Part shown: positions 46,188 through 55,324 of the stretch, piece by piece
Numbering within the stretch: position 1 is the stretch's first letter
Layout: every line of letters starts with the position of its first letter
Source of the DNA: Corynebacterium mustelae
Lineage (GTDB): Bacteria > Actinomycetota > Actinomycetes > Mycobacteriales > Mycobacteriaceae
Direction of reading: 5' to 3'
Length of the DNA stretch: 64,000 nucleotides
Assembly (NCBI RefSeq): GCF_001020985.1
Contig: NZ_CP011542.1
Location: 2,542,001 to 2,606,000, forward strand
Made by a program: the position numbers and the translations under genes
The notes under the pieces: model-generated
Database searches by the model: none
Seen by the model: the letters and a program-made list of their open reading frames with translations, nothing else
What the model was told of the DNA's origin: nothing

Positions 46188-46685
46188 TTATTCAGCCGCC
46201 CATACACCCACGATCGCTATTACCGCGGCGGTAACGATCAGTAGCGACACGCTGCATCCGATAAATAAGCCGGTTGGTTTGACAGTCGTTTCCGAAGAGG
46301 AATTTTCAGGTTCATATTCCGGCTTCTTGCCCATGATTTCGCGAAGGAACGGGGCAAAGCTGCTGATTTTCAACGGTAAGGAAGGGCCAGTTGTACGTCC
46401 CCATTGAATTATGAAGAAAAAGACAAAAGTCACAGAAATGACCCCGATCTTATGTGGTATTTTTTCGGCCGACATCCAGGAATCCGGGTAGATGATTACA
46501 AGAGCTAGCGCTATGGGAATCAGCCCGACGCAAAAAGAAAGGAAAAATTCAAAGATGAAATACCACCCACCGAAAGGGTGAGCTTTGAGTTCTTTTTCAC
46601 GTGTTTTCTCATAGTAGGAAAGGTAAACAAAAGAAGGTAAAAGCCCTAAAAGTATTAAACCTATTTCCCCAAAAGATATATTCAT
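46188..46685 (-). CDS. multi-pass membrane protein, candidate immunity protein
   Basis: 165 residues with four hydrophobic segments (about 7-25, 43-66, 80-96, 141-160) and a charged loop 'REIMGKKPEYEPENSSSE'. Family not recognised. It lies 205 nt downstream of the glycine-zipper effector candidate, in the same direction, and is followed by a broken duplicate of itself. Position, topology and duplication are those of immunity genes for pore-forming effectors; this role is inference. The region is AT-rich. Confidence 0.7.
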   Translation of the reverse strand: MNISFGEIGLILLGLLPSFVYLSYYEKTREKELKAHPFGGWYFIFEFFLSFCVGLIPIALALVIIYPDSWMSAEKIPHKIGVISVTFVFFFIIQWGRTTGPSLPLKISSFAPFLREIMGKKPEYEPENSSSETTVKPTGLFIGCSVSLLIVTAAVIAIVGVWAAE

Positions 46686-46890
46686 AATCCGTCCGATCTC
46701 GCGGCCCCGAATCCATCTCCAGATCTTCGCTAAGAATACCTTTATGGCAATTCTCGACTACTTCTAAACGGTGTATTATGGGGGTCGGCCGCTTACGCTA
46801 TTCAACTGTTGCAATTTATGTTATAGCGGCGATGTAATTGTATTTTTATTTTAAAATTTTTTAATTTTACACCTCCCTCGATTTATGAGT
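46686..46890. other. AT-rich spacer between effector-like and membrane protein genes
   Basis: 205 nt, strongly A/T-rich around 46835-46865. No gene; could carry a separate promoter for the membrane protein gene. Confidence 0.4.
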
Positions 46891-49023
46891 TTATTCATCA
46901 AGATTTTTACCTAATTCATGCCCTACTTCTTTTAGCGCTTCGGAGCCTGCGAGTGCGCCTATAGCACCACCAATTGCAGTTCCAAGCGGACCCGTGGTGA
47001 AAGTGCCAGCTATGGCGCCGCCTGCCATTCCGCCTAAGAATCCTCCACCCACAGAACCCGCCGCCTCGGTAACAGGTGTGTATTGACCCGTATCCATATA
47101 TCCTTTCGCCCCTTGGTAAAGGGTGATCCCATCGCCTACAATACCTAATCTTTTGAGAGGTTTAACGTAATTGGCTGCTTCATCGATGTGTTGGCCCGTG
47201 TTTATTCCTGCGGCTGCGCCGCCTGCTGCTGTTGCGGCTGGGTTAGCGTATTTCCAGGCTGTTTCCGGGGTGATTCGTGGTCGTGGTTGTGTTGGTGGTT
47301 CTGGGAGTTGGTAGGTGGTTACTGGGCTTAGTGGTGTGTCTTGCACACTCACGATGTTACCCAGCAGGTTCTGCCAGGTCGCAGCGAGCGGTATTTCTGG
47401 TTGGATAGCATTAAGCCCCCGCCCCGCCCTGATCGACTTCATGCTATCAGGGTTTTTACCCGGGTAAGTATTTTCGATCACCATACCATTTGAGTACGTA
47501 ATCTGCTGCGTGGTGATATTCGTTACCGGATCCCACCGCTCATAGGTCTGATACGGCTGCAGAGTTGACCCATGCGGTGGGCGAGGAAAAACCTTTTCAT
47601 ACTCACCATCAGGGGTGTCAAATATTACCGCACCATCAGCCGGATACAGCCCAACACGTACCCGTGACTGTTCACCGACAGCAACAGGGATTCCATGTGG
47701 ATTAAATTGGTACAGGTTTCCCAACGGGCTGGCATGGGATTGCCGTAGTCCAACGTCCATCCCGACCAAACGATCAGCAGGCAGAGCGATAATTCTTGAG
47801 CTCACCCCGTCCGGTATCGGTAGCTGCCCATTAGCCATAAGATATGCCTCGGTGTTGGTTTTCCTGATGGTGTTCCGCCGAAGAGTTCTCGGATCATCGA
47901 CTATCCCTGTTCGCATCATCCGCATATCCGCTATTAATTGTCCCGCAGGTACCATCATCCCAAGGCTTGGATCATAAATATCGTGCCATAACACATCCTC
48001 ATACGCATCCACACCAGGAGTAAGCGGCTGCTTCATATACTCAGCAGGCATAACATCATCTGCAGGGTGGTCAAGAATACTGCGAAACATTCCCCGCATC
48101 ATGGTTGTGATCGGATCAAACAGTGATGTTGCATACTGATCATGCTCGGCATACAACCTCGCAAACATCACCGCCTGCCGGCCGATACGTTCGATATCTT
48201 CCATCAGTTTCGCTGCCGCGTACTTCCACGTTAATCGGGTATCGTCCACCGCTTGGGTGATAACATCGCCGGAAATCTCATCCGCACCCACCAGCGGGGT
48301 AATCTGATTCATCCCCGATGCCACCAGCTCTGCTACCTGATCTGCTGTTTCGGCCAGTGTCTCTAATTCCCACACAACCACCTGGAAATACGACGACAAC
48401 CCCGAAGGATCCACACACGCTATCGCACCCTCGGTACTATCGGTAACCACACTGGTCACCTGCCCAGCAGCCCGGGTGGTTACTTCCAGTAACTCTGCTT
48501 TGATGGTATCGGCACCTGTAAGGCATGCTTCCCACTCGGCTACCGCTTGGGTGTAGGCTACTTCGCACATCTTAAGATTCGCCTGCGCCACACTAATAGC
48601 TGCAGCATTACCTGTTGATATCGCAAGCGCAAGGTGTGCTTCAGCAGCATTGACCGCCTCAGCTGCCGTATTCACCGCCGTATGGCACCCCATGCCAACA
48701 AACCGCTGCGCATCCATCTTCGTTTTAGCATCCCCCAAACCAGCCGCATACATACGAATCCCGGCATACACCTGCTCACCTACGCTGGAGGCAACCTGTA
48801 ACTGCGACGGCACCGCCTGGCCAACGTGCTGGTTAAACGCCTCACCTTCGCTACCGACAAACCCATATGGTTGCGCCCCCACCAACGATGATGCGCCCCG
48901 GGAACAGTCATCAGCAAAATCCAGCCACTGCTGCGCACAGGAGATCACCGCCTGCTCATCACCACCGATATAAAACCGAGGACGATCAAACACACTAAAA
49001 TCCGGCAACAAAACAGCAGGCAC
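46891..49023 (-). CDS. candidate T7SS-type secreted effector with glycine-zipper C-terminus
   Basis: 710 residues from a GTG at 49023, selected because AGGGAG stands 6 nt before it. The N-terminal ~250 residues are helical and resemble the WXG100-like heads of actinobacterial type VII-exported toxins ('AVISCAQQWLDFADDCSRGASSL', then Ala-rich helices). The middle (about 330-600) is rich in Pro/Gly/Tyr. The last 70 residues are 'GGGFLGGMAGGAIAG' and 'GPLGTAIGGAIGALAG', small-residue hydrophobic repeats typical of pore-forming or membrane-inserting tails. No catalytic toxin motif is visible. A membrane protein with a decayed duplicate lies downstream. An exported pore-former is the best reading, not proven. 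Confidence 0.65.
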   Translation of the reverse strand: MPAVLLPDFSVFDRPRFYIGGDEQAVISCAQQWLDFADDCSRGASSLVGAQPYGFVGSEGEAFNQHVGQAVPSQLQVASSVGEQVYAGIRMYAAGLGDAKTKMDAQRFVGMGCHTAVNTAAEAVNAAEAHLALAISTGNAAAISVAQANLKMCEVAYTQAVAEWEACLTGADTIKAELLEVTTRAAGQVTSVVTDSTEGAIACVDPSGLSSYFQVVVWELETLAETADQVAELVASGMNQITPLVGADEISGDVITQAVDDTRLTWKYAAAKLMEDIERIGRQAVMFARLYAEHDQYATSLFDPITTMMRGMFRSILDHPADDVMPAEYMKQPLTPGVDAYEDVLWHDIYDPSLGMMVPAGQLIADMRMMRTGIVDDPRTLRRNTIRKTNTEAYLMANGQLPIPDGVSSRIIALPADRLVGMDVGLRQSHASPLGNLYQFNPHGIPVAVGEQSRVRVGLYPADGAVIFDTPDGEYEKVFPRPPHGSTLQPYQTYERWDPVTNITTQQITYSNGMVIENTYPGKNPDSMKSIRAGRGLNAIQPEIPLAATWQNLLGNIVSVQDTPLSPVTTYQLPEPPTQPRPRITPETAWKYANPAATAAGGAAAGINTGQHIDEAANYVKPLKRLGIVGDGITLYQGAKGYMDTGQYTPVTEAAGSVGGGFLGGMAGGAIAGTFTTGPLGTAIGGAIGALAGSEALKEVGHELGKNLDE

Positions 49024-49286
49024 ACCCAACTCCCTCATGTCACATAAACAACGATCAATAGCAACCAAGCTATAAGAACCACCACACCATGCACAACAAC
49101 CCCTACCCCCACATAAGGGAAAGCTAACCCGACCAATGAATACACCTAGGGTTTCTCGTACGTTGTGGACTGAACTGCCCTTGGTTTTATTGCGGTAAAG
49201 CTCAGGACAACCAAGGTTGATGTCGTGATGATGGTAATGAGGAACAGTAGGTTACCCGATTTAGTGCCGTGAAGTATCGGCCAGGT

Positions 49287-49784
49287 TTAAATAGACCCTT
49301 TCCACACCACCCGCACGTCGGGCCGGGTGTCGCGGAAATGGTCGGCCAATTGGGTGGGTTTGATATTCGGCTGTGCTGGGAATGTAAAGGTGTATTCCGG
49401 ATAGTGCTGGTCATGGCCCACCACATGTTGGGGAATGAGGCTGGCGAAGCTGGTACGTCCCTTGGAAAAAATTTCCACCAAGGCGAGATCGGCGGCGGGA
49501 AAATTCACGCCGGTTTCAACAATGGTGATGGTTTCCCCGATGGTGCACACCGGTGTGCGGTAGCGGCGAAACGCCCCGAATACGCTGAAAATGGTGAGCA
49601 AAATCCCCACTGCGGGTATCCCTAACGCAACGGTATAGAGGGTGTGCCACACCCCGGAGGCGTCGTAAAGCAGGATGTATGATAGCGCCGCGAGGAGTGC
49701 CATCAGCGCGATAAAAATCACGAATAAAGCCGCTGAGCGGGTGCGCAGCAGCGCGGAATACGGGGTTTGTATTTTCAGTACCAT
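49287..49784 (-). CDS. membrane protein with PH-like domain
   Basis: 165 residues. Two membrane helices (about 17-40 and 46-68) and a C-terminal soluble domain starting 'YRTPVCTIGETITIVETGVNFPAADLALVEIF', similar to bacterial PH domains, which usually sit on the cytoplasmic side. Function unknown. Leftward, 263 nt upstream of the effector candidate and divergent from the peptide importer operon; no link to either is shown. Confidence 0.7.
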   Translation of the reverse strand: MVLKIQTPYSALLRTRSAALFVIFIALMALLAALSYILLYDASGVWHTLYTVALGIPAVGILLTIFSVFGAFRRYRTPVCTIGETITIVETGVNFPAADLALVEIFSKGRTSFASLIPQHVVGHDQHYPEYTFTFPAQPNIKPTQLADHFRDTRPDVRVVWKGSI

Positions 49785-49982
49785 GAGTGCTTGGTAGTTT
49801 AGGTCGCGTTGGGGACCGGTTTGTCACAGACACGCCTTAACCTGACTCTTCAACCCAGATGGGGTTAAACCACGCCGCTTTTTACCCCAGGTAAACCTAT
49901 GTATTCTCTAGGAAAAATAATGCGTAGCTATCACAACGTCATTGCGTAAAGCACCACCGAAACATATACCCTAGAAAGCGTC

Positions 49983-51578
49983 ATGAGAACTTTATTTTTC
50001 CCTCTTCGGCGCACGGCCGCATATGCGCTTGTGGCACTGTGCATACCAGCGTTAAGTTCCTGTACCGCAGGCAGTACCGCAAGCAGCGGGGTCAGCGCCG
50101 ATTACGCGGCGGCACCGGCGAGTGGCCGCCCGCTGAGTACCGTCACGTTGGGTACCACGGCGGCACCGGCATCGTTAGATTTCACCACCACGGCAGGTGC
50201 CGCCATTCCGCAGGCGTTAATGGGTAACGTCTATGAGGGATTAGTACACATCGACCAATCCGGCGATATTCAACCGCTACTGGCGAAAAATTGGCAGCTA
50301 AGCGACGACGGCACGGAGTACACGTTTTACCTGCGTGAGGACGTTCATTTTTCCAACGGCGAGCTTTTCGACGCCCACAGCGCCAAATTCTCCATCGACC
50401 GCGTAAAAAGCGACGCATGGAGCAATGGACTTAAAGCCCAGATGGATAAAGTAGCCGCCACCGAAGTCATTGATGATCACACCCTAAAAGTTCGGCTTCA
50501 TTCTCGTTCCAATACCTGGTTGTGGTCAATGGGTACATTGGTGGGCGCGATGATGAGCCCTGCCGGAATTTCGGAATTGGCAACGAAGCCCGTCGGTACC
50601 GGCCCTTATGAAGTCTCACAATGGGCGGTGGGTACGTCACTGACGTTGAAAGCACGGGATGATTATTGGGGGCAACGGCCGAAAAACGACACGACAGTAT
50701 TTCGCTATTTCGGCGACGCCATTTCGCTAACCAATGCGGTGCGGTCTGGCACCATTGACGCCGCTATCGGATTACAGTCCCCAGAATTATTAGATTCGTT
50801 GCGCGCTGACCCACGTTTGCAGGTTGAGGTAGGAACCACCAACGGCGAAGTGCTGCTGAGCATGAATAATGCTCGCGCACCGTTTAACGATGTTCGGGTT
50901 CGCCAGGCAGTGTTGTATGGGGTTGATCGACAAGCGATCATCGACACCACGTGGGAGGGGTATGGAACCGAAACTGGGGGTACTCCGGTTCCGCCTACCG
51001 ACCCGTGGTACACCGGTACCAGCGCCTACACCTATGATCTGCCCAAAGCGCAGCGGTTACTCGCCGAAGCTGGTGCGGTGGGAACCCCGATTACCCTGTC
51101 GGTGCCATCGCTTCCCTATGCGCAATCTGCAGCCGAGATTCTCTACTCCCAGCTACGCGATATTGGCTTTGATGTTCGCATCGAATCAACCGAATTTCCG
51201 GCCGTCTGGTTGGCGAAAGTATTTAAAGGAAAGGATTACGATATGTCGCTGGTGGCACATATCGAACCCCGGGACATTCCGCAGCTTTTCGCCAACCCGG
51301 ACTACTACCTAGGCTTTAATGACCCACAGGTTGAGGAATTGATCGCCGCCGCCGATCAGGCTGAAGATTCCGACTACGTGGACTTAATGCAGCAGGCGGT
51401 GGATCGCATCATGGCCCAAGCTGGTGCCAATACGTTGTTTAATCTGCCCATGATTATCGTCGCTGGCACCAATGTGTCGGGTATTCCTCGTAATTCTGTC
51501 TCCGATGGCTTAACCGTCGCCGGGATAACAAAGCTGCAACCAACGTCAGCTGGACAAGAAGAAGGCGGAAATCAATGA
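49983..51578 (+). CDS. ABC importer substrate-binding lipoprotein, DppA/OppA type
   Basis: 531 residues. Signal peptide with lipobox 'LSSC' near residue 27. The SBP_bac_5 core shows 'LGTTAAPASLDFTTTAGAAIPQALMGNVYEGL', 'LAKNWQLSDDGTEYTFYLREDVHFSNGE' and 'VGTGPYEV'. It binds peptides, nickel complexes or similar solutes outside the membrane. First of four genes joined by ATGA overlaps or a 1-nt gap. Confidence 0.9.
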   Translation: MRTLFFPLRRTAAYALVALCIPALSSCTAGSTASSGVSADYAAAPASGRPLSTVTLGTTAAPASLDFTTTAGAAIPQALMGNVYEGLVHIDQSGDIQPLLAKNWQLSDDGTEYTFYLREDVHFSNGELFDAHSAKFSIDRVKSDAWSNGLKAQMDKVAATEVIDDHTLKVRLHSRSNTWLWSMGTLVGAMMSPAGISELATKPVGTGPYEVSQWAVGTSLTLKARDDYWGQRPKNDTTVFRYFGDAISLTNAVRSGTIDAAIGLQSPELLDSLRADPRLQVEVGTTNGEVLLSMNNARAPFNDVRVRQAVLYGVDRQAIIDTTWEGYGTETGGTPVPPTDPWYTGTSAYTYDLPKAQRLLAEAGAVGTPITLSVPSLPYAQSAAEILYSQLRDIGFDVRIESTEFPAVWLAKVFKGKDYDMSLVAHIEPRDIPQLFANPDYYLGFNDPQVEELIAAADQAEDSDYVDLMQQAVDRIMAQAGANTLFNLPMIIVAGTNVSGIPRNSVSDGLTVAGITKLQPTSAGQEEGGNQ

Positions 51579-52534
51579 CCACTACCATTCCGGTTTTTCG
51601 CGCCATCGCTCGCTACGGGTTAACGCTAGTGATAGCCAGCATCGTTATCTTTGTTGCGCTTCGCGTTATCCCCGGTAATCCTGCCGAAATTGCGCTCGGA
51701 GTAGGCGCAACGGATGAAGCGGTAGCGAAGCTTTCTACGCAGATGGGAATCGACCAACCCATCTGGCGGCAGTACATTGATTGGGTATCAGGGCTTATTC
51801 GAGGCGATTTGGGGACCTCCCTGACCTCCAATACCGACATCTCATCTATGGTTTTTGACCGGCTTCAAGTCTCCATCATTTTGGTTGGTAGTGCGATGGT
51901 TGTGGCGCTAGCGGTCGCATTGCCGGTCGGAGTGTGGGCTGCGCAACGCGCCCGCCGTTTCGACGGGGTTGTTATTTCCATCATGAGCCAGATCGGCATC
52001 GCCATCCCCAGCTTCCTCGCTGCGGTATTGCTGGTGGCGGTGTTCGCGGTGCAGCTTGGCTGGGTGCCCGCTAACGGGTGGTCGGTGCCAGCTGAGGATT
52101 TCCCTGGGTTTATATCGAGGTTAATTCTGCCTGTCATTTCACTGGGGATCGTTCAGGCGGCGATTATGACCCGCTATGTGCGTTCAGCGGTACTAGATGT
52201 GATGAACGAGGACTTCATGCGTACCGCCCGAGCCAAGGGGCTAAGTCCCATGCAGGCATTGCGAGCACACGGGATACGAAATGCCGCACTACCGGTGATA
52301 ACCGTTACCGGCTTGCAGCTGACCAATGTGCTTATCGGTGCGGTTGTTATTGAGAAAGTCTTTGTCATTCCGGGACTAGGCACGATGTTGCTAAGCGCGG
52401 TGACCTCTCGGGATTTGCCAACCGTTCAAACCATCGTCATGGTTTTGGTGATCTTCGCCGTGGTGGTTAATGCCCTGGTCGACTTGGCTTACATAATCGT
52501 TGATCCTCGCACCCGAAAGGAAACTTCCGCATGA
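51575..52534 (+). CDS. ABC importer permease, DppB type
   Basis: 319 residues with six membrane spans. N-terminal 'VALRVIPGNPAEIALG' is the family opening; the EAA coupling loop is read in 'RTARAKGLSPMQALRAHGIRNAALPVIT'. The start overlaps the binding-protein stop (ATGA) and the stop overlaps the next permease start (ATGA). It forms the channel with the second permease. Confidence 0.93.
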   Translation: MTTTIPVFRAIARYGLTLVIASIVIFVALRVIPGNPAEIALGVGATDEAVAKLSTQMGIDQPIWRQYIDWVSGLIRGDLGTSLTSNTDISSMVFDRLQVSIILVGSAMVVALAVALPVGVWAAQRARRFDGVVISIMSQIGIAIPSFLAAVLLVAVFAVQLGWVPANGWSVPAEDFPGFISRLILPVISLGIVQAAIMTRYVRSAVLDVMNEDFMRTARAKGLSPMQALRAHGIRNAALPVITVTGLQLTNVLIGAVVIEKVFVIPGLGTMLLSAVTSRDLPTVQTIVMVLVIFAVVVNALVDLAYIIVDPRTRKETSA

Positions 52535-53379
52535 GAACCAGATGGCCGTTATCCGGCGTGGTCGGTGGTGTGATTGTTATCGGAGTAATTCTCATGGCGA
52601 TTGTGTCGTTGTTGTGGACGCCCTATGACCCGCTGCAGGCGTATCCGGCCGAGCGGCTTGCCCCAAGTAGCACCAGCCACATTTTTGGTACCGACCGGTA
52701 TGGCCGGGACGTTTTCTCCCAGATCATGGTGGGGTCCCGGATTACGTTGCTTGTCGGCGTTGTGGCGGTCACAGTTGCCGCGATCTTAGGTGTGCCGCTG
52801 GGTATGTGGGCAGCAATGCGACGAGGTGCGGTGGAAACCGTAGTAATGCGGGGCTCCGATTTGCTTTTGGCGTTTCCTGGCTTGTTACTGGCGATTATCG
52901 CCACGGCTATGTTCGGCGCCACCACGGTCACCGCGATGGTCGCCATCGGTTTGGCGAGTGTGCCCGCCTTTGCTCGGGTGGCACGTGCCGCCACACTTAC
53001 GGTGATGTCATTGGATTACGTCGCTGCGGCCCGCACCGCCAAAAAATCCGGGTGGTATATTGCCAGACGTCATGTATTGCCTAATATCTTCGGGGTAATT
53101 ATTGTCCAGGCATCCGTGTCGTTTGCACTAGCAATCTTGGCGGAAGCTGGTTTGAGTTTCTTGGGACTAGGCACCCCACCGCCGGATCCCAGCTGGGGTC
53201 GAATGCTGCAATCGGCGCAGTCCTCGTTGGCTACTGCCCCTACCTTAGCTTTGTGGCCGGGGTTTGCGATAGCGATCACTGTATTGGGGTTTAATTTGCT
53301 TGGCGACGGCCTCCGGGACCTCTACGACCCGAGGTTTAGCCGAGGTATGGCGGCTAAACGGAAGAAAGGGGCAGTTTAA
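52531..53379 (+). CDS. ABC importer permease, DppC type
   Basis: 282 residues. 'HIFGTDRYGRDVFSQIMVGSRITLLVG' is the DppC/OppC signature; the coupling loop is 'AARTAKKSGWYIARRHVLPNIFGVI', followed by 'ILAEAGLSFLGLGTPPPDPSWGRML'. Fully conserved; it pairs with the DppB-type subunit. One base separates its stop from the ATPase ATG. Confidence 0.93.
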   Translation: MRTRWPLSGVVGGVIVIGVILMAIVSLLWTPYDPLQAYPAERLAPSSTSHIFGTDRYGRDVFSQIMVGSRITLLVGVVAVTVAAILGVPLGMWAAMRRGAVETVVMRGSDLLLAFPGLLLAIIATAMFGATTVTAMVAIGLASVPAFARVARAATLTVMSLDYVAAARTAKKSGWYIARRHVLPNIFGVIIVQASVSFALAILAEAGLSFLGLGTPPPDPSWGRMLQSAQSSLATAPTLALWPGFAIAITVLGFNLLGDGLRDLYDPRFSRGMAAKRKKGAV

Positions 53380-53380
53380 G

Positions 53381-54874
53381 ATGGCTGTGCTGTCAGTAAC
53401 TAATCTCAACGTCAAAAACGTTGTAAGCGACGTGAGTTTTGACATTGCTCCTGGTGAACGAGTGGGGTTGATTGGTGAGTCCGGCTCCGGAAAGACACTT
53501 ACCGCCCTGTCGATCATGCGGCTAATCTCATCAACCGGTGCCATTACGCTCAGCGGACACCGGATTGATGCGTTTGATGAAAAAACCATGTGTACCATTC
53601 GGGGCAAGCGGGTGGCTATGGTGTTTCAGGAACCCATGACTGCACTGAATCCGCTGATGAAGGTGGGCAAGCAGATCACTGAGGCAATCATGATTCATTC
53701 GCGTGTTCCCAAGAAGCTTGCCCATGCTCAAGCGGAGGAGCTTTTAGAAAAAGTGGAACTAGATCCGCAGCTTATGCGGCGCTACCCACATCAGCTATCC
53801 GGTGGGCAACGACAGCGAGTGCTTATCGCCATGGCGTTGGCTCACGACCCAGAACTGTTAATTTGCGATGAGCCAACAACGGCTCTAGATGTCACCAGCC
53901 AACGGGCAATCGTGGACTTGATCGTGAAATTAGTTCGAGAGCGCGGCACCGGTTTGTTGTTTATCACGCACGACCTGGGCTTGGTGGCGCAGACCTGCGA
54001 ACGGGTGCTGGTTATGCGCCGGGGAGAAATTGTGGAATCCGGCGCGGTAACAGACATCCTGGAAAACCCACAGCAGGACTACACCAAGACTTTATTAGCT
54101 GCTTCCATTTTGCCTGCCGCCAAGCCCGCGCAACACAGCGACGAGGTAGTCATTCGCATCCAGGATGCGTCGAAAAGCTATCGCAACACTGTCGCCGTCG
54201 ATCATGTCAGTCTTGATGTTCATCGCGGGGAACGCCTCGGTATCGTCGGTGGCTCCGGATCGGGTAAAACAACTACGTTGAAACTAATTGCGGGACTAAT
54301 CCGCCCGCAACAGGGCACGATCGAAGTTGCCGATTCCATGCAGATGGTTTTCCAAGATCCCATGGGGTCACTCAACCCCCGGATGCGGATCAAAGACATC
54401 GTCGCAGAAACCCTGCCCACCCCCAACCCACAACGGGTCATTGAAGTGCTCACTGAAGTGGGGCTGGATGCGACCGACATGTTGGATCGATTCCCACACG
54501 AGTTTTCCGGTGGGCAGCGTCAACGAATTTCCATCGCACGGGCGCTAGCGCCAAAGCCAAAAATTTTGCTTGCCGACGAACCAGTGTCCGCGCTGGATGT
54601 ATCCGTGCGGAAAAAGGTACTAGAGCTAATCGATACTTTGGTATCTGAACATAACCTCAGCCTAGTTTTCGTCTCCCACGACATTCAGGTGGTTCGGAGT
54701 GTCTGTACCACGGTTGCGGTAATGAATCAAGGAAGAATTGTTGAATATGGCCCTACTGCCGAGGTCCTTACTACCCCCGCTACCGCTTATACACGCTCTC
54801 TCATCGACGCCATCCCCAGCTTAAATACGACCACTTGTAACGCCCGTAAGCTGAGCTTAAGAGGACTGAATTAG
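53381..54874 (+). CDS. fused dual ATPase of the Dpp/Opp-type importer (DppD-DppF)
   Basis: 497 residues carrying two complete nucleotide-binding domains. First: Walker A 'GESGSGKT', 'LSGGQRQRVLIAMAL', Walker B 'LLICDEPTTALD'. Second (from about residue 265): Walker A 'GGSGSGKT', 'FSGGQRQRISIARAL', 'ILLADEPVSALD'. Both switch histidines (ITHDLG, VSHDIQ) are present. All motifs are intact, in contrast to the fused exporter at 42.6-45.6 kb. The frame is open upstream, but the ATG one nucleotide after the permease stop is the start. Confidence 0.93.
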   Translation: MAVLSVTNLNVKNVVSDVSFDIAPGERVGLIGESGSGKTLTALSIMRLISSTGAITLSGHRIDAFDEKTMCTIRGKRVAMVFQEPMTALNPLMKVGKQITEAIMIHSRVPKKLAHAQAEELLEKVELDPQLMRRYPHQLSGGQRQRVLIAMALAHDPELLICDEPTTALDVTSQRAIVDLIVKLVRERGTGLLFITHDLGLVAQTCERVLVMRRGEIVESGAVTDILENPQQDYTKTLLAASILPAAKPAQHSDEVVIRIQDASKSYRNTVAVDHVSLDVHRGERLGIVGGSGSGKTTTLKLIAGLIRPQQGTIEVADSMQMVFQDPMGSLNPRMRIKDIVAETLPTPNPQRVIEVLTEVGLDATDMLDRFPHEFSGGQRQRISIARALAPKPKILLADEPVSALDVSVRKKVLELIDTLVSEHNLSLVFVSHDIQVVRSVCTTVAVMNQGRIVEYGPTAEVLTTPATAYTRSLIDAIPSLNTTTCNARKLSLRGLN

Positions 54875-54982
54875 TAGTAACACTGAATCGTCGAGAACAT
54901 GCTCTTCGTCGTACTCGAATATGCTTGTCAGCTCGTCGAATTCAGCCGCTTCAGCCGAACTGATGACAATCTTTTCTCGCAT
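54857..54982 (-). CDS. possible 41-residue acidic protein
   Basis: An ATG with GGAAG 3 nt before it opens a 41-codon acidic frame (FDELTSIFEYDEEHVLDD). It overlaps the convergent ATPase gene by 18 nt. No family recognised. It could be an antitoxin-like remnant or chance. Confidence 0.3.
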   Translation of the reverse strand: MREKIVISSAEAAEFDELTSIFEYDEEHVLDDSVLLLIQSS

Positions 54983-55324
54983 AGTCTTCCATTGTAACCT
55001 AAGGCAGCCACCACCTAAGGAATGTCGATCATTACCCTAGATCGACTAGGTTTTTATCGCGCGGATACCTTTCTTGCGATGTAAAAAGAAAAACCGCACC
55101 CGTGCCGCAACACTATCAACCAGGTTACAGGCCGAGGGGTGGTGGCCTTTTCACCAGGGTGTTTACTTCCGAATAGTGATCATTGTTATGTGTTTTAGGA
55201 GTAATCCGGAAGTGTTGCACCAGGGTACGGTTTGGTGATGCCATAGCAGCAACACCGAGGATTAATTTATGCCATAGATCACATAATTTCAAACCTCGCG
55301 GGTGCCATGGGGGCACCCACACGA
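54983..55324. other. intergenic stretch with a weak hairpin
   Basis: CCTAG-N5-CTAGG followed by TTTTT (55036-55055) may terminate the importer operon. The rest holds a 65-codon leftward frame at 55125-55322 that runs almost into the iminopeptidase stop and is not recognised; it may be a fragment of something lost. Confidence 0.35.

Noticed and set aside
55125..55322. 65-codon leftward frame, possible transposase fragment
   Set aside because: No transposase motif, terminal repeats or target duplication could be seen.
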